Shown piece after piece: positions 9,002 through 17,564 of a stretch of 64,000 nucleotides of DNA. Source of the stretch: Nocardiopsis sp. MG754419 (GTDB taxonomy: Bacteria > Actinomycetota > Actinomycetes > Streptosporangiales > Streptosporangiaceae); assembly GCF_018207095.1 (NCBI RefSeq), contig NZ_QOCZ01000005.1:39285-103284 (forward strand), in the 5' to 3' direction. The position numbers and the translations under genes are program-made. Below the pieces are notes generated by a model. That model was not told the DNA's origin and made no database searches. It was given only the letters and a program-made list of their open reading frames with translations. Numbering within the stretch: the first letter of the stretch is position 1; the number at the start of each line of letters is the position of its first letter.

Positions 9002-10117
9002 ATGAACAACAACACCACCACCACTGGGTTGACGTTCGACATCCGGCTCTCCGACCGGCGGAAGACCCCGCAGGAGCGTGAGGCACTGCTGGAGAACCCC
9101 GGGTTCGGCCAGGTGTTCACCGACCACATGGTGAGCATCCGCTACACCGAGGGCACAGGGTGGCACGACGCCAAGCTCGAGCCGTACGGGCCGCTGAGCC
9201 TGGACCCGGCCACGTCCGCCCTCCACTACGCACAGGAGATCTTCGAGGGCCTCAAGGCCTACCGTCACCCGGACGGTTCGCTCGCCTCCTTCCGGCCCGA
9301 GGCCAACGCCGCCCGGTTCAACCGGAGCGCCGCGCGCATGGCCATGCCGGAGCTGCCCGAGGAGCTCTTTCTCAAGTCCATCGAGCTGCTCCTGGAGCAC
9401 GACGGGGCGTGGGTTCCGACCAAGGAGTACTTCAGCCTCTACCTGCGCCCGTTCATGATCTCCACGGACGTCGGCTTGGGGGTGAACAACCCCTCCCGCA
9501 CCTACGTCTACCTGCTCATCGCCTCCCCGGTGGGTTCCTACTTCTCCGGTGGCGTCAAGCCGGTCACGGTCTGGCTGTCCAAGGACTTCACCCGCGCCGC
9601 CCCCGGCGGCACGGGCGCGGCGAAGTTCGCCGGTAACTACGCCGCGAGCTTCCTGGCCCAGGCACAGGCCGTCGAGAAGGGCTGTGACCAGGTCGTGTGG
9701 CTGGACGCCCGCGAGCACCGCTGGGTCGAGGAGATGGGCGGCATGAACCTGTGGTTCGTGTTCGGGGAGGGTGAGAACGCGCGCCTGCGCACGCCCCCGC
9801 TCACCGGCACCCTGCTGCCGGGCATCACCCGTGAGTCGTTGCTGACCCTCGCCCCGGACCTGGGTATCCCCGCCGAGGAGGAGCCGCTGTCCATCGAGGA
9901 GTGGAAGGCCGCCGCGGAGTCGGGCGAGATGACCGAGGTGTTCGCCTGCGGCACCGCCGCCGTGATCACGCCCGTCGGCCACGTCAAGAGCGACGACGGC
10001 GAGTTCACCATCGGTGACGGCACGCCGGGGCCGATCACCATGCGCCTGCGCGAGGAGTTGGTCGGTCTGCAGACGGGCCTGCGCACCGACAAGCACAACT
10101 GGATCACCCGCTTCTAG
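9002..10117 (+). CDS. ilvE: Branched-chain amino acid aminotransferase
   Basis: A 371-residue fold-type IV PLP aminotransferase that performs the last step for Val, Leu and Ile with glutamate. Visible are [13 protein letters not shown], the PLP-lysine region [12 protein letters not shown] near residue 203, and the family signature [20 protein letters not shown] 9002 has GAGAGGA about 11 nt upstream. A TAGATT hexamer (8945-8950) could be its -10. It is transcribed alone between two hairpins. Confidence 0.96.
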   Translation: MNNNTTTTGLTFDIRLSDRRKTPQEREALLENPGFGQVFTDHMVSIRYTEGTGWHDAKLEPYGPLSLDPATSALHYAQEIFEGLKAYRHPDGSLASFRPEANAARFNRSAARMAMPELPEELFLKSIELLLEHDGAWVPTKEYFSLYLRPFMISTDVGLGVNNPSRTYVYLLIASPVGSYFSGGVKPVTVWLSKDFTRAAPGGTGAAKFAGNYAASFLAQAQAVEKGCDQVVWLDAREHRWVEEMGGMNLWFVFGEGENARLRTPPLTGTLLPGITRESLLTLAPDLGIPAEEEPLSIEEWKAAAESGEMTEVFACGTAAVITPVGHVKSDDGEFTIGDGTPGPITMRLREELVGLQTGLRTDKHNWITRF

Positions 10118-10240
10118 GTCGTCCTCGGTCACCTGACGGCACGGCGGCGGCCTCCGGCTCCTCCCCGGGTGTGGGGAAGCACGGCCGGCCGACGCGCGAA
10201 CAGAAGAGCATCACCTGCGTTCCACCGTGCCCGGACGCAC

Positions 10241-10274
10241 CGTGGGCCGCCCGGAGGATCCCGGGCGGCCCACG
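10241..10274 (+). terminator. Terminator after ilvE
   Basis: A perfect 14-bp stem (10241-10254 with 10261-10274) with loop AGGATC, followed by TCGTTTCCC. Confidence 0.75.
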
Positions 10275-10454
10275 TCGTTTCCCACCGGCGTCGCCTGCTC
10301 CCGTGGTCGCGCCCGTCCCGGCCGACGCGCGCCCTTCCGGCTCGCGCCCCGCGCGTGGACCGCGGTGCGTCGCGGGGTCGTGCCCGGCGACGACACTGGC
10401 CCTCGGGCACGCCGTCGAGCGTCGGCCCGAGATGTCCGAACTGAGAAATAATCG

Positions 10455-10469
10455 TCTCGCAATATGAGA
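10455..10469. promoter_or_regulatory. Palindromic operator upstream of cimA (probable NdgR site)
   Basis: TCTCGCAATATGAGA, matching the sites at 7188 and 7663 in the TCTCGC and TGAGA arms and the degenerate site between ndgR and leuC at 12 of 15 positions. It lies 53 bp before the cimA leader peptide start. Confidence 0.6.
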
Positions 10470-10521
10470 TGAACCGGCTCCGAGGTGCATCTCTTCGGGA
10501 ACCGTGTGGCACACTGGCCTC

Positions 10522-10563
10522 ATGCCGTCCCAGGTCGTGATTATTCCGGGGCGCGCCGGCTGA
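10522..10563 (+). CDS. cimA leader peptide (13 aa, Val-Val-Ile-Ile)
   Basis: ATG 10522 to TGA 10563 encodes MPSQVVIIPGRAG. Two Val and two Ile codons in a row (10534-10545) are just what a ribosome would read to sense branched-chain aminoacyl-tRNA. A canonical terminator follows 51 nt after the stop. There is no clear Shine-Dalgarno sequence, so translation may be leaderless. The weak hexamer CACACT at 10510-10515 would fit that spacing. Confidence 0.65.
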   Translation: MPSQVVIIPGRAG

Positions 10564-10613
10564 CGACTTCCCGCGATGACGCAGGGAACCACACTCGGAC
10601 CCTGCCGGCGCGC
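10551..10613 (+). promoter_or_regulatory. Attenuator pairing in the cimA leader
   Basis: The last codons of the leader peptide (10551-10560) are perfectly complementary over 10 nt to 10604-10613, immediately 5' of the terminator hairpin. A ribosome stalled on the Val/Ile codons would cover or disturb the first arm. Between them GCAGGG/CCCTGC can also pair. The exact antiterminator fold cannot be settled by eye. Confidence 0.55.
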
Positions 10614-10614
10614 T

Positions 10615-10644
10615 GACCTCTCGTGTCCACGAGGGGTCTTTTTT
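10615..10644 (+). terminator. Rho-independent terminator in the cimA leader
   Basis: Hairpin 10615-10638 (9-bp stem with one G-U pair, 6-nt loop) followed directly by six T residues. It is the most canonical intrinsic terminator in the window and lies 46 nt before the cimA start rather than after a gene, so it acts as an attenuator. Confidence 0.8.
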
Positions 10645-10689
10645 GTTGGCCGGGACCGCCGCACACATCCACCTTCGGGAGTTCCACCC

Positions 10690-12300
10690 ATGAGGGACGA
10701 CAGTTTCCACGTCTTCGACACCACCCTCCGCGACGGGGCCCAGCGCGAGGGGATCAATCTCCGGGTCTCCGACAAGCTGGCCATCGCGAAGCTGCTGGAC
10801 GACTTCGGGGTGGCGTTCATCGAGGGCGGTTGGCCGGGATCCAACCCCAAGGACACCGAGTTCTTCCAGAGGGCTTCACAAGAGCTCGATCTGGAACACG
10901 CGCGACTCACCGCGTTCGGCGCGACCCGCCGTGCCGGTGTGCGGGCCGCCGACGACCCACAGGTGGCCGCCCTGCGCGACAGCGGCGCGTCGGTCGTCAC
11001 TCTTGTCGCCAAGAGTGACGACCGCCACGTCGAACGTGCCCTGCGCACGACCCGTGACGAGAACCTCGCCATGGTCGCCGACACCGTCTCCCACCTTCGC
11101 GAACACGGACAGCGCGTGTTCGTGGACTGCGAGCACTTCTTCGATGGGTACCACCACGACCCCGCTTACGCCCTGGCCGTGGTGCGCGCCGCGGCCGAGG
11201 CCGGCGCCGACGTGGTGGTCCTGTGCGACACCAACGGCGGCATGCTGCCCGGTGACGTCACCCGGGTGGTCACCGAGGTGCTGGAGGCCACCGGCGCCCG
11301 CCTGGGCATCCACGCCCAGGACGACACGGGCTGTGCCGTCGCCAACACCCTGGCCGCCGTGGACGCGGGCGCCACCCACGTGCAGTGCACCGCCAACGGT
11401 TACGGCGAACGGGTGGGCAACGCCAACCTGTTCTCCGTGGTCGGCGCCCTCTCCCTGAAGTACGGCCGGGACGTGCTGCCCGAGGGCTGCCTCGGCGAGA
11501 TGACCCGGGTCTCCACGGCGATCGCCGAGATCGTCAACCTGGCCCCCGACACCCACCAGCCCTACGTGGGGGTGTCGGCGTTCGCGCACAAGGCGGGTCT
11601 GCACGCGTCGGCGATCAAGGTCGACCCGGACCTGTACCAGCACACCGACCCGGAGCTGGTCGGCAACCGGATGCGCATGCTCGTCTCGGACATGGCCGGG
11701 CGCGCGTCGATCGAGCTCAAGGCCCATGAGCTGGGGCTGGACCTGTCCGGGGACCGTGCGCTCTCCGGCCGGGTCGTGGAACGCGTCAAGGGGCTGGAGC
11801 TGTCCGGTTACAGCTTCGAGGCGGCCGACGCCTCCCTGGAGCTCCTGCTGCGCGAGGAGATGGGCGAGCCGGTCCGCTACTTCGAGACCGGGTCCTGGCG
11901 GGTCATCACCGAGCGCCGTCCGGCCTCGGGCGCCGGCCCGCTGTCCGACGACTACGAGAGCCTCACCGAGGCCACCGTCAAGGTGCGGGTCAAGGGTGAG
12001 CGGGTCATCGCCACCGCGGAGGGCAACGGCCCGGTGAACGCGCTGGACCGGGCGCTGCGCAGCTCGATGGAGAGCGCCTACACCGCCTTGGGCGGGTTGG
12101 AGCTGACCGACTACAAGGTCCGCATCCTGGAGGGCGCCTCGGGCACGGACGCCATCACCCGCATCCTCATCACCTTCAGCGACGGCGCGGAGGAGTGGAC
12201 GACGGTGGGTGTGGGGCCCAACGTCGTGGACGCCTCCTGGGTGGCGTTGGAGCAGGCCATCACCTACGGGCTGCTGCGGCAGGGATATCCGCGCGGCTGA
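10690..12300 (+). CDS. cimA: (R)-Citramalate synthase
   Basis: A 536-residue HMGL-like/LeuA-superfamily enzyme. The TIM barrel (about 1-290) starts with VFDTTLRDGAQREGINL; a linker and the C-terminal LeuA dimerisation/allosteric domain (about 400-536, GNGPVNALDRALR) follow. Length and N-terminal motif fit citramalate synthase (pyruvate plus acetyl-CoA, the threonine-independent isoleucine route) rather than 2-isopropylmalate synthase, but the two are close relatives. The segment IHAQDDTGCAVANT carries Gln where relatives often have His-Asn. ATG 10690 has GGGAG upstream. Expression is probably controlled by the operator at 10455 and the attenuator at 10522-10644. Confidence 0.9.
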   Translation: MRDDSFHVFDTTLRDGAQREGINLRVSDKLAIAKLLDDFGVAFIEGGWPGSNPKDTEFFQRASQELDLEHARLTAFGATRRAGVRAADDPQVAALRDSGASVVTLVAKSDDRHVERALRTTRDENLAMVADTVSHLREHGQRVFVDCEHFFDGYHHDPAYALAVVRAAAEAGADVVVLCDTNGGMLPGDVTRVVTEVLEATGARLGIHAQDDTGCAVANTLAAVDAGATHVQCTANGYGERVGNANLFSVVGALSLKYGRDVLPEGCLGEMTRVSTAIAEIVNLAPDTHQPYVGVSAFAHKAGLHASAIKVDPDLYQHTDPELVGNRMRMLVSDMAGRASIELKAHELGLDLSGDRALSGRVVERVKGLELSGYSFEAADASLELLLREEMGEPVRYFETGSWRVITERRPASGAGPLSDDYESLTEATVKVRVKGERVIATAEGNGPVNALDRALRSSMESAYTALGGLELTDYKVRILEGASGTDAITRILITFSDGAEEWTTVGVGPNVVDASWVALEQAITYGLLRQGYPRG

Positions 12301-12304
12301 CGCT

Positions 12305-12346
12305 CGGGCGGATGACGGAAGCGTCACGTTCTCCGTCATCCGCCCG
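12305..12346 (+). terminator. Terminator after cimA
   Basis: A perfect 15-bp inverted repeat (12305-12319 with 12332-12346) around a 12-nt loop, starting 5 nt after the cimA stop. Confidence 0.75.
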
Positions 12347-12383
12347 CGCCCGTCGCCGTTCCCGTGCAGGTCACAGACTTGAA

Positions 12384-12405
12384 ACTTACTTACGGGTAAG
12401 AAAGT
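12384..12405. promoter_or_regulatory. Operator-like palindrome upstream of ugpA
   Basis: ACTT-a-CTTAC-gg-GTAAG-a-AAGT, with 9 of 10 arm positions paired. It starts at the end of a TTGAAA (-35-like, 12379-12384), so a repressor bound here would block the promoter. The regulator family cannot be read; no regulator gene is adjacent. Confidence 0.5.
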
Positions 12406-12439
12406 ACTGTCCGTAAGGTCATAGCCAGTGTGTCCTGAG

Positions 12440-12485
12440 CCACTCGATACTGCGAACTTTCGATGAGTTCGCGATGGACGAGTGG
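12440..12485 (+). ncRNA. Structured 5' leader element of the ugp transcript
   Basis: Two nested perfect 7-bp stems: CCACTCG/CGAGTGG outside and GCGAACT/AGTTCGC inside, separated by small internal loops. It lies 140 nt before ugpA. A 45-codon upstream frame (12492-12629) starts just after it and overlaps the ugpA start as GTGA, but its codon use is poor. It matches no riboswitch class I know. The spacer 12301-12625 holds only this, the operator and the cimA terminator. Confidence 0.4.
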
Positions 12486-12625
12486 TGATAGATGTCGGAC
12501 ATAACCGTTGTGCGCCTCGCCGTTGGCGTGCTGTTCTCCCTCCCGCGAACCGCAGGTCATCCGTCCCCTGAAGACTGCGGGACGTGTCCTCACCCACGAT
12601 TCGCACACGGGGTGGAGGTAACGGC

Positions 12626-13573
12626 GTGACCACCGGCCCGGCGACCGACCGGCCGGTCGTGTCACCGCCATCCCCCAGACCCCCGCGCACACGCGCCCGA
12701 TCCGGAAGAGACGCTCTCCTCGCCTGGGGCTTCCTCGGCCCCTCCGTGGTGGTCTTCGCGCTCTTCCTCGTCTATCCGTTGGGCCGCACCGTCTACCTGT
12801 CCATGCACGGGAACGACATCATCGGCCGCCCCAACCGCTTCGTCGGGCTGAGCCACTTCGCCGAGATGGCGTCGCCCGAGTACGTCCAGGTCCTGGTCAC
12901 CACCCTGCTCTTCACCGTCGGGGTGGTCCTTCCGGGGGTGGCCGGCGCACTGGTGATCGTCCTCCTGCTGGAGGGGGTCCTGCGCGGACAGAAGTTCCTG
13001 CGCGGTGCCTTCGCGCTCCCGTTCGCGTTCTCCGTGGCCAGCGCCTCGGTGATCTTCGCGGTCTTCTACAGTCCCGGCAACAGCGTGCTCAACGGCATCC
13101 TGTACCGCCTGGGGCTGGACCAGGTCCCCTGGCTGACCTCCCAGGAGATGGCCCTCTGGTCCATCGTCATCACCACCGTGTGGATGAACCTGGGCTACGG
13201 CGTGCTGGTCCTGGCGGCCGGCATCGGATCCATCCCCAAGGAGATCAACGAGGCCGCCCGCATCGACGGCGCCACCGGGCCGCGCCTGGCCTGGGACGTC
13301 ACCGTCCCGATGCTCGGTCCCCAGCTCTTCTTCCTGATCGTCATCTCCACGATCAACGCGTTGCAGAGCTTCGGGCAGATCCACATCCTCACCGGCGGCG
13401 GGCCGGTCGGTTCCACCACGACCCTCGTCTACTCCGTCTACCAGGACGCCTTCGCCTACGGCACGAGCGACTTCGGCCGGGCCAGCGCACAGGCACTCGT
13501 CCTGCTGCTGGTGGTGCTGGTGTGCACCGTCGTCCAGTTCGGCGTCATCGAGCGGAAGGTGCACTACTCATGA
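12626..13573 (+). CDS. ugpA: Sugar/glycerol-3-phosphate ABC permease, UgpA type
   Basis: A 315-residue inner-membrane permease of a CUT1-type ABC importer with about six transmembrane segments, the first at WGFLGPSVVVFALFLVYPLG. The EAA loop, where the ATPase docks, reads EINEAARIDGATGPRLAWD. The GTG at 12626 has GGAGGT six nt upstream. It is followed by an overlapping second permease and a UgpB-like binding protein; the similarity of the binding protein suggests glycerol 3-phosphate or a glycerophosphodiester as substrate. No ATPase gene is in the operon; a shared MsiK-type ATPase elsewhere would be expected in actinobacteria. Confidence 0.85.
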   Translation: MTTGPATDRPVVSPPSPRPPRTRARSGRDALLAWGFLGPSVVVFALFLVYPLGRTVYLSMHGNDIIGRPNRFVGLSHFAEMASPEYVQVLVTTLLFTVGVVLPGVAGALVIVLLLEGVLRGQKFLRGAFALPFAFSVASASVIFAVFYSPGNSVLNGILYRLGLDQVPWLTSQEMALWSIVITTVWMNLGYGVLVLAAGIGSIPKEINEAARIDGATGPRLAWDVTVPMLGPQLFFLIVISTINALQSFGQIHILTGGGPVGSTTTLVYSVYQDAFAYGTSDFGRASAQALVLLLVVLVCTVVQFGVIERKVHYS

Positions 13574-14463
13574 CGACCGTCGTTCGTGACGTCGCCGACG
13601 ACCCCGTGCGCACCGCGCCCACCCGGAACCGGCACCGGCTCACCGCCGGTGTCGTCACCGGCCGGGTCCTGCTCTACCTGCTGCTGGCGGCCTTCCTCGT
13701 CCCCGTGATGTTCCCCGTGTACTACGTCTTCGCGGGCACGTTCATGGAGTCGCGGGACCTGTCGGCCTTCCCGCCCCGGCTGCTGCCCAGCGGCCTCCAC
13801 CTGGAGAACGTCCGGGGGGCCCTGGACGCCGTCCCGATGCTGCGCATGTACGGCAACTCGCTGGTCATGGCGGGCATCATCACGGCGAGCCAGCTGTTCA
13901 CCTCGGCCCTGGCCGCGTACGCGTTCGTGTTCCTGCGCTTCCGCGGCAGCGCGGTCGTGTTCGCCCTGTTCCTGTCCACGCTCATGGTCCCGGCCGAGGC
14001 GACCTTCATCCCCAACTACCTCACCATCACCGGATGGGGTCTGGGGGACAGTCACGCGGGCCTCGTCCTGCCGTTCCTGGCCTACGCCTTCGGCACGTTC
14101 CTGCTGCGTCAGAGCTTCAAGCAGTTCCCGCGGGAGCTCTACGACGCCGCGCGCATGGACGGTATGGGCCACCTGCGGTTCCTGTGGACCATCCTGATGC
14201 CGCTGAGCAAGCCGGCACTGACCGCGGTCGGCATGTACGTGTTCATCACCAGCTGGAACATGTACTTCTGGCCGCTCATCATCACCCGCAGCGCCGACAT
14301 GCAGACCCTGCAGATCGGCCTCAACAGCCTCAAGGTGGGGGAGTACTCCAACCCTGGGCTCCTCCTGGCCGGCGCCGCGCTGTCGGTCCTCCCCACACTC
14401 GCCCTCGTGATCTTCGGACAGCGCTTCATCGTCCGGGGTCTCACCGCGGGCGCGGTCAAGTAG
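13570..14463 (+). CDS. ugpE: Sugar/glycerol-3-phosphate ABC permease, UgpE type
   Basis: A 297-residue second permease of the importer. Its ATG overlaps the ugpA stop (ATGA), so translation is coupled. It has six predicted membrane spans and an EAA-like loop ELYDAARMDGMGHLRF before the last spans. The region ending SWNMYFWPLIIT is typical of UgpE/MalG-type permeases. It is followed 30 nt later by the binding protein. The GTG/ATG spacing leaves little room for internal control. Confidence 0.85.
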   Translation: MTTVVRDVADDPVRTAPTRNRHRLTAGVVTGRVLLYLLLAAFLVPVMFPVYYVFAGTFMESRDLSAFPPRLLPSGLHLENVRGALDAVPMLRMYGNSLVMAGIITASQLFTSALAAYAFVFLRFRGSAVVFALFLSTLMVPAEATFIPNYLTITGWGLGDSHAGLVLPFLAYAFGTFLLRQSFKQFPRELYDAARMDGMGHLRFLWTILMPLSKPALTAVGMYVFITSWNMYFWPLIITRSADMQTLQIGLNSLKVGEYSNPGLLLAGAALSVLPTLALVIFGQRFIVRGLTAGAVK

Positions 14464-14493
14464 GGCGTGAATCACCTAGTGGAGACAACAGAG

Positions 14494-15900
14494 ATGACAA
14501 CCTTCCCCCGACGGCGAGGCGTCAAGGCCGCCGCCCTGCTCGCGAGCCTGGGCCTGCTGCTCAGCGCGTGTTCCGGAGACGACGGAGCCGGAGGCGGTGG
14601 CGGTGACCTCAGCGCCCCCGGTCCGGAGGTCCTGGACGACCTCGACGAGGCGGTCCAGGTCGAGTTCTGGCACAGCATGGACGCCACCAACGGACAGGTC
14701 CTCGACGAGCTCATCGAGGGCTTCAACGCCGAGAACGAGGGCCGTGTGCAGGTCACCGGCTCCTTCCAGGGCGACTACGACACCGCCCTGGCCAACCACC
14801 GCGCTGCCATCCAGCAGGGCGACACCGCCGAGCTCATCATGATCTACGACCTGGGCACGCAGTTCATGATCGACTCCGGCCAGACCGTGCCGGCACAGTC
14901 CTTCATCGACGAGGACGGCTACGACACGGCCGAGGTCGAGGAGGCCCTCCTCAACTACTTCACCGTCGGCGGCGAACTGCGGTCCTTCCCGTTCAACAAC
15001 TCCACCCCGCTGATGTACATCAACCGGGACGCCTTCGAGGAGGCCGGTCTCGACCCGGACTCCCCGCCCACCGACCTCGCCGAGATCCGTGAGGCCGCCG
15101 AGGACCTCACCATCACCGACGACGACGGCACCGTCGTCCAGTACGGGTTCGGCGCCGCCGTCTACGGGTGGTTCATCGAACAGTTCATGGCGCGTGCGGC
15201 CGTCCCGTACTGCGACAACTCCAACGGTCGCGACGGACGTGCCACCGAGGTGCTCTTCGACGACCCCAAGATCGTGGAACTGGTCGAGTGGTGGGACGGC
15301 ATGATCGAGGACGACCTCGCCGTCCAGATCGGCCGCAACACCGACGACGGTGCGGCCGCCTTCACCTCGGGTCGCGCCGCCATGACCCTGGAGTCGACCG
15401 GCTCCCTGGGCGGCTACATCGAGCAGTCCGACTTCGAGGTCGGCGCCGGGTACTTCCCGCTGATCGGCGCGGACGACCCCGGCGGCTCGATCATCGGTGG
15501 CGCCTCCCTGTGGATCAACGGTGAGGGGCACAGCCCGGAGGAGGTCCGCGGCTCCTGGGAGTTCGTGCAGTACCTGCTGACCCCCGAGTCGCAGTCGGTC
15601 TGGCACGCGGGCACCGGTTACCTCGCGGTCAACACCGAGGGCTACAACGGCCCCGAGGCGCAGGAGCGCGCCGAGGAGTTCCCGCAGTTCTCCGTGGCCG
15701 CGAACCAGCTCGCCGACTCCGAGATCAACGAGAACACCGCCGGCTGCATGATGGGCGTGATGTCCGAGGCCCGCGTCGCCGCGGAGGAGGGGTGGGAGAC
15801 CGCCCTGACCAGTGACGCCACCGCGGAGGAGGCCATGGCCGACGCCGCCGGGGGCGTCGGACGCACCATCGAGGAGTACAACGCGTCCGTGGAGGAGTGA
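14494..15900 (+). CDS. ugpB: Extracellular substrate-binding lipoprotein, UgpB type
   Basis: A 468-residue solute-binding lipoprotein. The signal peptide has a basic n-region, a hydrophobic core and the lipobox LLSAC (Cys near residue 26). The mature part shares landmarks with E. coli UgpB: EFWHSM near the N-terminus, PFNNSTPLMYINRDAFEEAG and IIGGASLW. These support glycerol-3-phosphate-type substrates, though actinobacterial paralogues may bind other glycerophosphodiesters or sugars. ATG 14494 is preferred over GTG 14467 because GGAG lies 10 nt before it and the signal peptide then has normal length. The operon ends at the hairpin at 15907. Confidence 0.85.
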   Translation: MTTFPRRRGVKAAALLASLGLLLSACSGDDGAGGGGGDLSAPGPEVLDDLDEAVQVEFWHSMDATNGQVLDELIEGFNAENEGRVQVTGSFQGDYDTALANHRAAIQQGDTAELIMIYDLGTQFMIDSGQTVPAQSFIDEDGYDTAEVEEALLNYFTVGGELRSFPFNNSTPLMYINRDAFEEAGLDPDSPPTDLAEIREAAEDLTITDDDGTVVQYGFGAAVYGWFIEQFMARAAVPYCDNSNGRDGRATEVLFDDPKIVELVEWWDGMIEDDLAVQIGRNTDDGAAAFTSGRAAMTLESTGSLGGYIEQSDFEVGAGYFPLIGADDPGGSIIGGASLWINGEGHSPEEVRGSWEFVQYLLTPESQSVWHAGTGYLAVNTEGYNGPEAQERAEEFPQFSVAANQLADSEINENTAGCMMGVMSEARVAAEEGWETALTSDATAEEAMADAAGGVGRTIEEYNASVEE

Positions 15901-15906
15901 GTCACA

Positions 15907-15934
15907 CGGTGCCCGCCCTCCCCGGCGGGCACCG
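15907..15934 (+). terminator. Terminator after ugpB
   Basis: A perfect 11-bp stem (15907-15917 with 15924-15934) with loop CTCCCC, 6 nt after the stop. Confidence 0.7.
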
Positions 15935-15990
15935 CGTGGTCCCGACGGGTGTCCCGACGCCGTGAGGCCGGGATCCCGCGAGCGCGCGGC

Positions 15991-16017
15991 GGGGCCGCGG
16001 CGTACCGCCGCGGCCCC
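15991..16017 (-). terminator. Terminator after the Rieske gene (reads both ways)
   Basis: A perfect 12-bp stem (15991-16002 with 16006-16017) with loop TAC, 15 nt past the stop of the minus-strand Rieske gene and convergent with ugpB. Confidence 0.7.
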
Positions 16018-16032
16018 GTCTCGTGTTCCGGG

Positions 16033-16497
16033 TCAGGACAGGACGATGTCGTCGCCGTCCACGCGGACCTGTACCTCCTCCAGGGGCGCGTCCGCGGGGC
16101 CCTCCGTGGGGGAACCGTCCTCGATGGAGAAGAGGCTGCCGTGGCAGGGGCAGTGGATCTGTCCGTCGACCACCTCGTCCACCGCGCACCCCTGGTGGGT
16201 GCAGGTGGTGGAGAAGGCGCGGAAGACGCCCTCCTCGGGCTGGGTCACGACGACCTCGTGCTCGCTGAGGATGGTGCCCTCGCCGACCGGCACCTCGCCG
16301 GTGGTGGTGAGCGGCGTGTCGGTGGCGCCGTCGCCCTCGGAGCCGCCACCGCCCGCCGGGGTGTCCTCGGTGGCCTCCTCGCCACCACAGGCCGTCACCA
16401 CCCCCACCACGGCGCCGCCTCCGGCGACACCGAACACGGATCGTCTGGACACCTCGGGTCGGACGGTCTCGGGGGTGGACTCGCTGCGGTCGCGCAT
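16033..16497 (-). CDS. Rieske [2Fe-2S] Tat-type lipoprotein
   Basis: A 154-residue exported iron-sulfur protein. The N-terminus has a twin-arginine motif (SRRSVFGVAGG) and a lipobox-like VVTAC, so Tat export with lipid anchoring is likely. After a Gly/Glu/Thr-rich linker, the Rieske fold shows CTHQGC and CPCHGSLF, the two Cys-His cluster ligand boxes. The ATG at 16497 has CGAGG about 6 nt upstream; an upstream in-frame start would add non-signal sequence. It is not linked to cytochrome bc genes, so it is probably a stand-alone electron carrier of unknown partner. Confidence 0.88.
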   Translation of the reverse strand: MRDRSESTPETVRPEVSRRSVFGVAGGGAVVGVVTACGGEEATEDTPAGGGGSEGDGATDTPLTTTGEVPVGEGTILSEHEVVVTQPEEGVFRAFSTTCTHQGCAVDEVVDGQIHCPCHGSLFSIEDGSPTEGPADAPLEEVQVRVDGDDIVLS

Positions 16498-16602
16498 AGT
16501 GGCCTCGCTCTCTCGACATCGGACGGCCCTGCGGGGGGCCACGCCCCATGCAACACGGTGGAGGCGGTCCGTGTCAGTAGATCCGTGCGAGGTTCGTGCG
16601 GC

Positions 16603-17418
16603 TCACTCGGCGTCGGGGTCGACCCAGCCGTTGGCCTCGCATCCCTGGAGACCCAGGGTCTGCTGTTGCATCACGGGGGCGTCCTCGCCCTCACCCGGGC
16701 AGTCGACGTGACCGTGGCCCAGGGTGTGGCCGACCTCGTGGTTGATGAGGTAGATCCGGTAGGTCTCCAGGTCGTCGTCGAAGTGCTCCACGCCTGAGAC
16801 CCAGCGGTTCTGGTTGATGATGGCGCGGTTGCCGTTGGCGCAGGAGACGAACCCGTTGGTGCGCAGCGGCGCGCACATGCGGTCCACCGTGTCGGGCGCG
16901 GCCAGCAACACCCGGAAGTCGGCGTCGTCGCCGTCCACGCGCTGGAGCGAGCGGTCGCCGCTCTCCCCCCAACTGCGCGGGTCGCCCAGGATCTCCTCGA
17001 CCGCGTCGACGAAGTCCTCGTTCTCGCCGGGCAGGCCCTCCTCGACCTCGACGGCGAAGGTGGTGAGCGATCCCTCGCCCATGACCTCGCCCTCGCCCTC
17101 CATGACCTCGATGTCGCCGTCGGCGGAGTCGACCTCCTCCTCGACCGAGCGCAGCAGGACCGGCGGCTCCTCCTCGGGGGAGGCCGAGGCGCTCGCGGAG
17201 GGCGTTCCCGCGGGGTGGCGGCGGCTGCCGTCCGGGTCGCCGTCGCCGACGGGACCCTGCGCGGAGGTCTCCTCCGGAGGGTTCGGGTCGGAGCCGGGGG
17301 CGGGCACGCTGACCATCAGTACCGCGGAGGCACCGGAGACCAGGCACAGGCCCAGCGCCAGCCCCATGGGGCTCCTGCGGCGCCGGCGGTGCCGGGCACG
17401 GGGGCCACGTGAGCGCAC
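16603..17418 (-). CDS. DUF3152 secreted metallopeptidase-like protein
   Basis: A 271-residue protein with a basic N-terminus and one hydrophobic signal-anchor (about 18-42), a Pro/Ser/Glu-rich linker, then a DUF3152 domain. Near the C-terminus it carries HEVGHTLGHGH, an HExxH-x-G-H zinc motif of metzincin type, and four Cys that could form disulfides. Extracellular peptidase activity is inferred from the motif only. The GTG start at 17418 is preceded by AGGTGGAGGACC. It is divergent from the FAH hydrolase, with about 146 nt shared promoter space. Confidence 0.8.
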   Translation of the reverse strand: MRSRGPRARHRRRRRSPMGLALGLCLVSGASAVLMVSVPAPGSDPNPPEETSAQGPVGDGDPDGSRRHPAGTPSASASASPEEEPPVLLRSVEEEVDSADGDIEVMEGEGEVMGEGSLTTFAVEVEEGLPGENEDFVDAVEEILGDPRSWGESGDRSLQRVDGDDADFRVLLAAPDTVDRMCAPLRTNGFVSCANGNRAIINQNRWVSGVEHFDDDLETYRIYLINHEVGHTLGHGHVDCPGEGEDAPVMQQQTLGLQGCEANGWVDPDAE

Positions 17419-17564
17419 GGTCCTCCACCTCTCGACGATCGACGGATTCCAGCATGCCAGAGTTCCGGCCCGTCACGGAGCAGGCCTGCGGACGCGGCCG
17501 ATCTTCGGGCGAGGCTACGCTTCACTCGGACAGTGAGTCGTAGAGGGCTGCTTGGAGGAATCAG

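Noticed and set aside
12492..12629. A 45-codon frame overlapping the ugpA start as a real gene
   Set aside because: Third-position GC is low for this genome and no ribosome binding site is clear; kept only as a comment on the leader.
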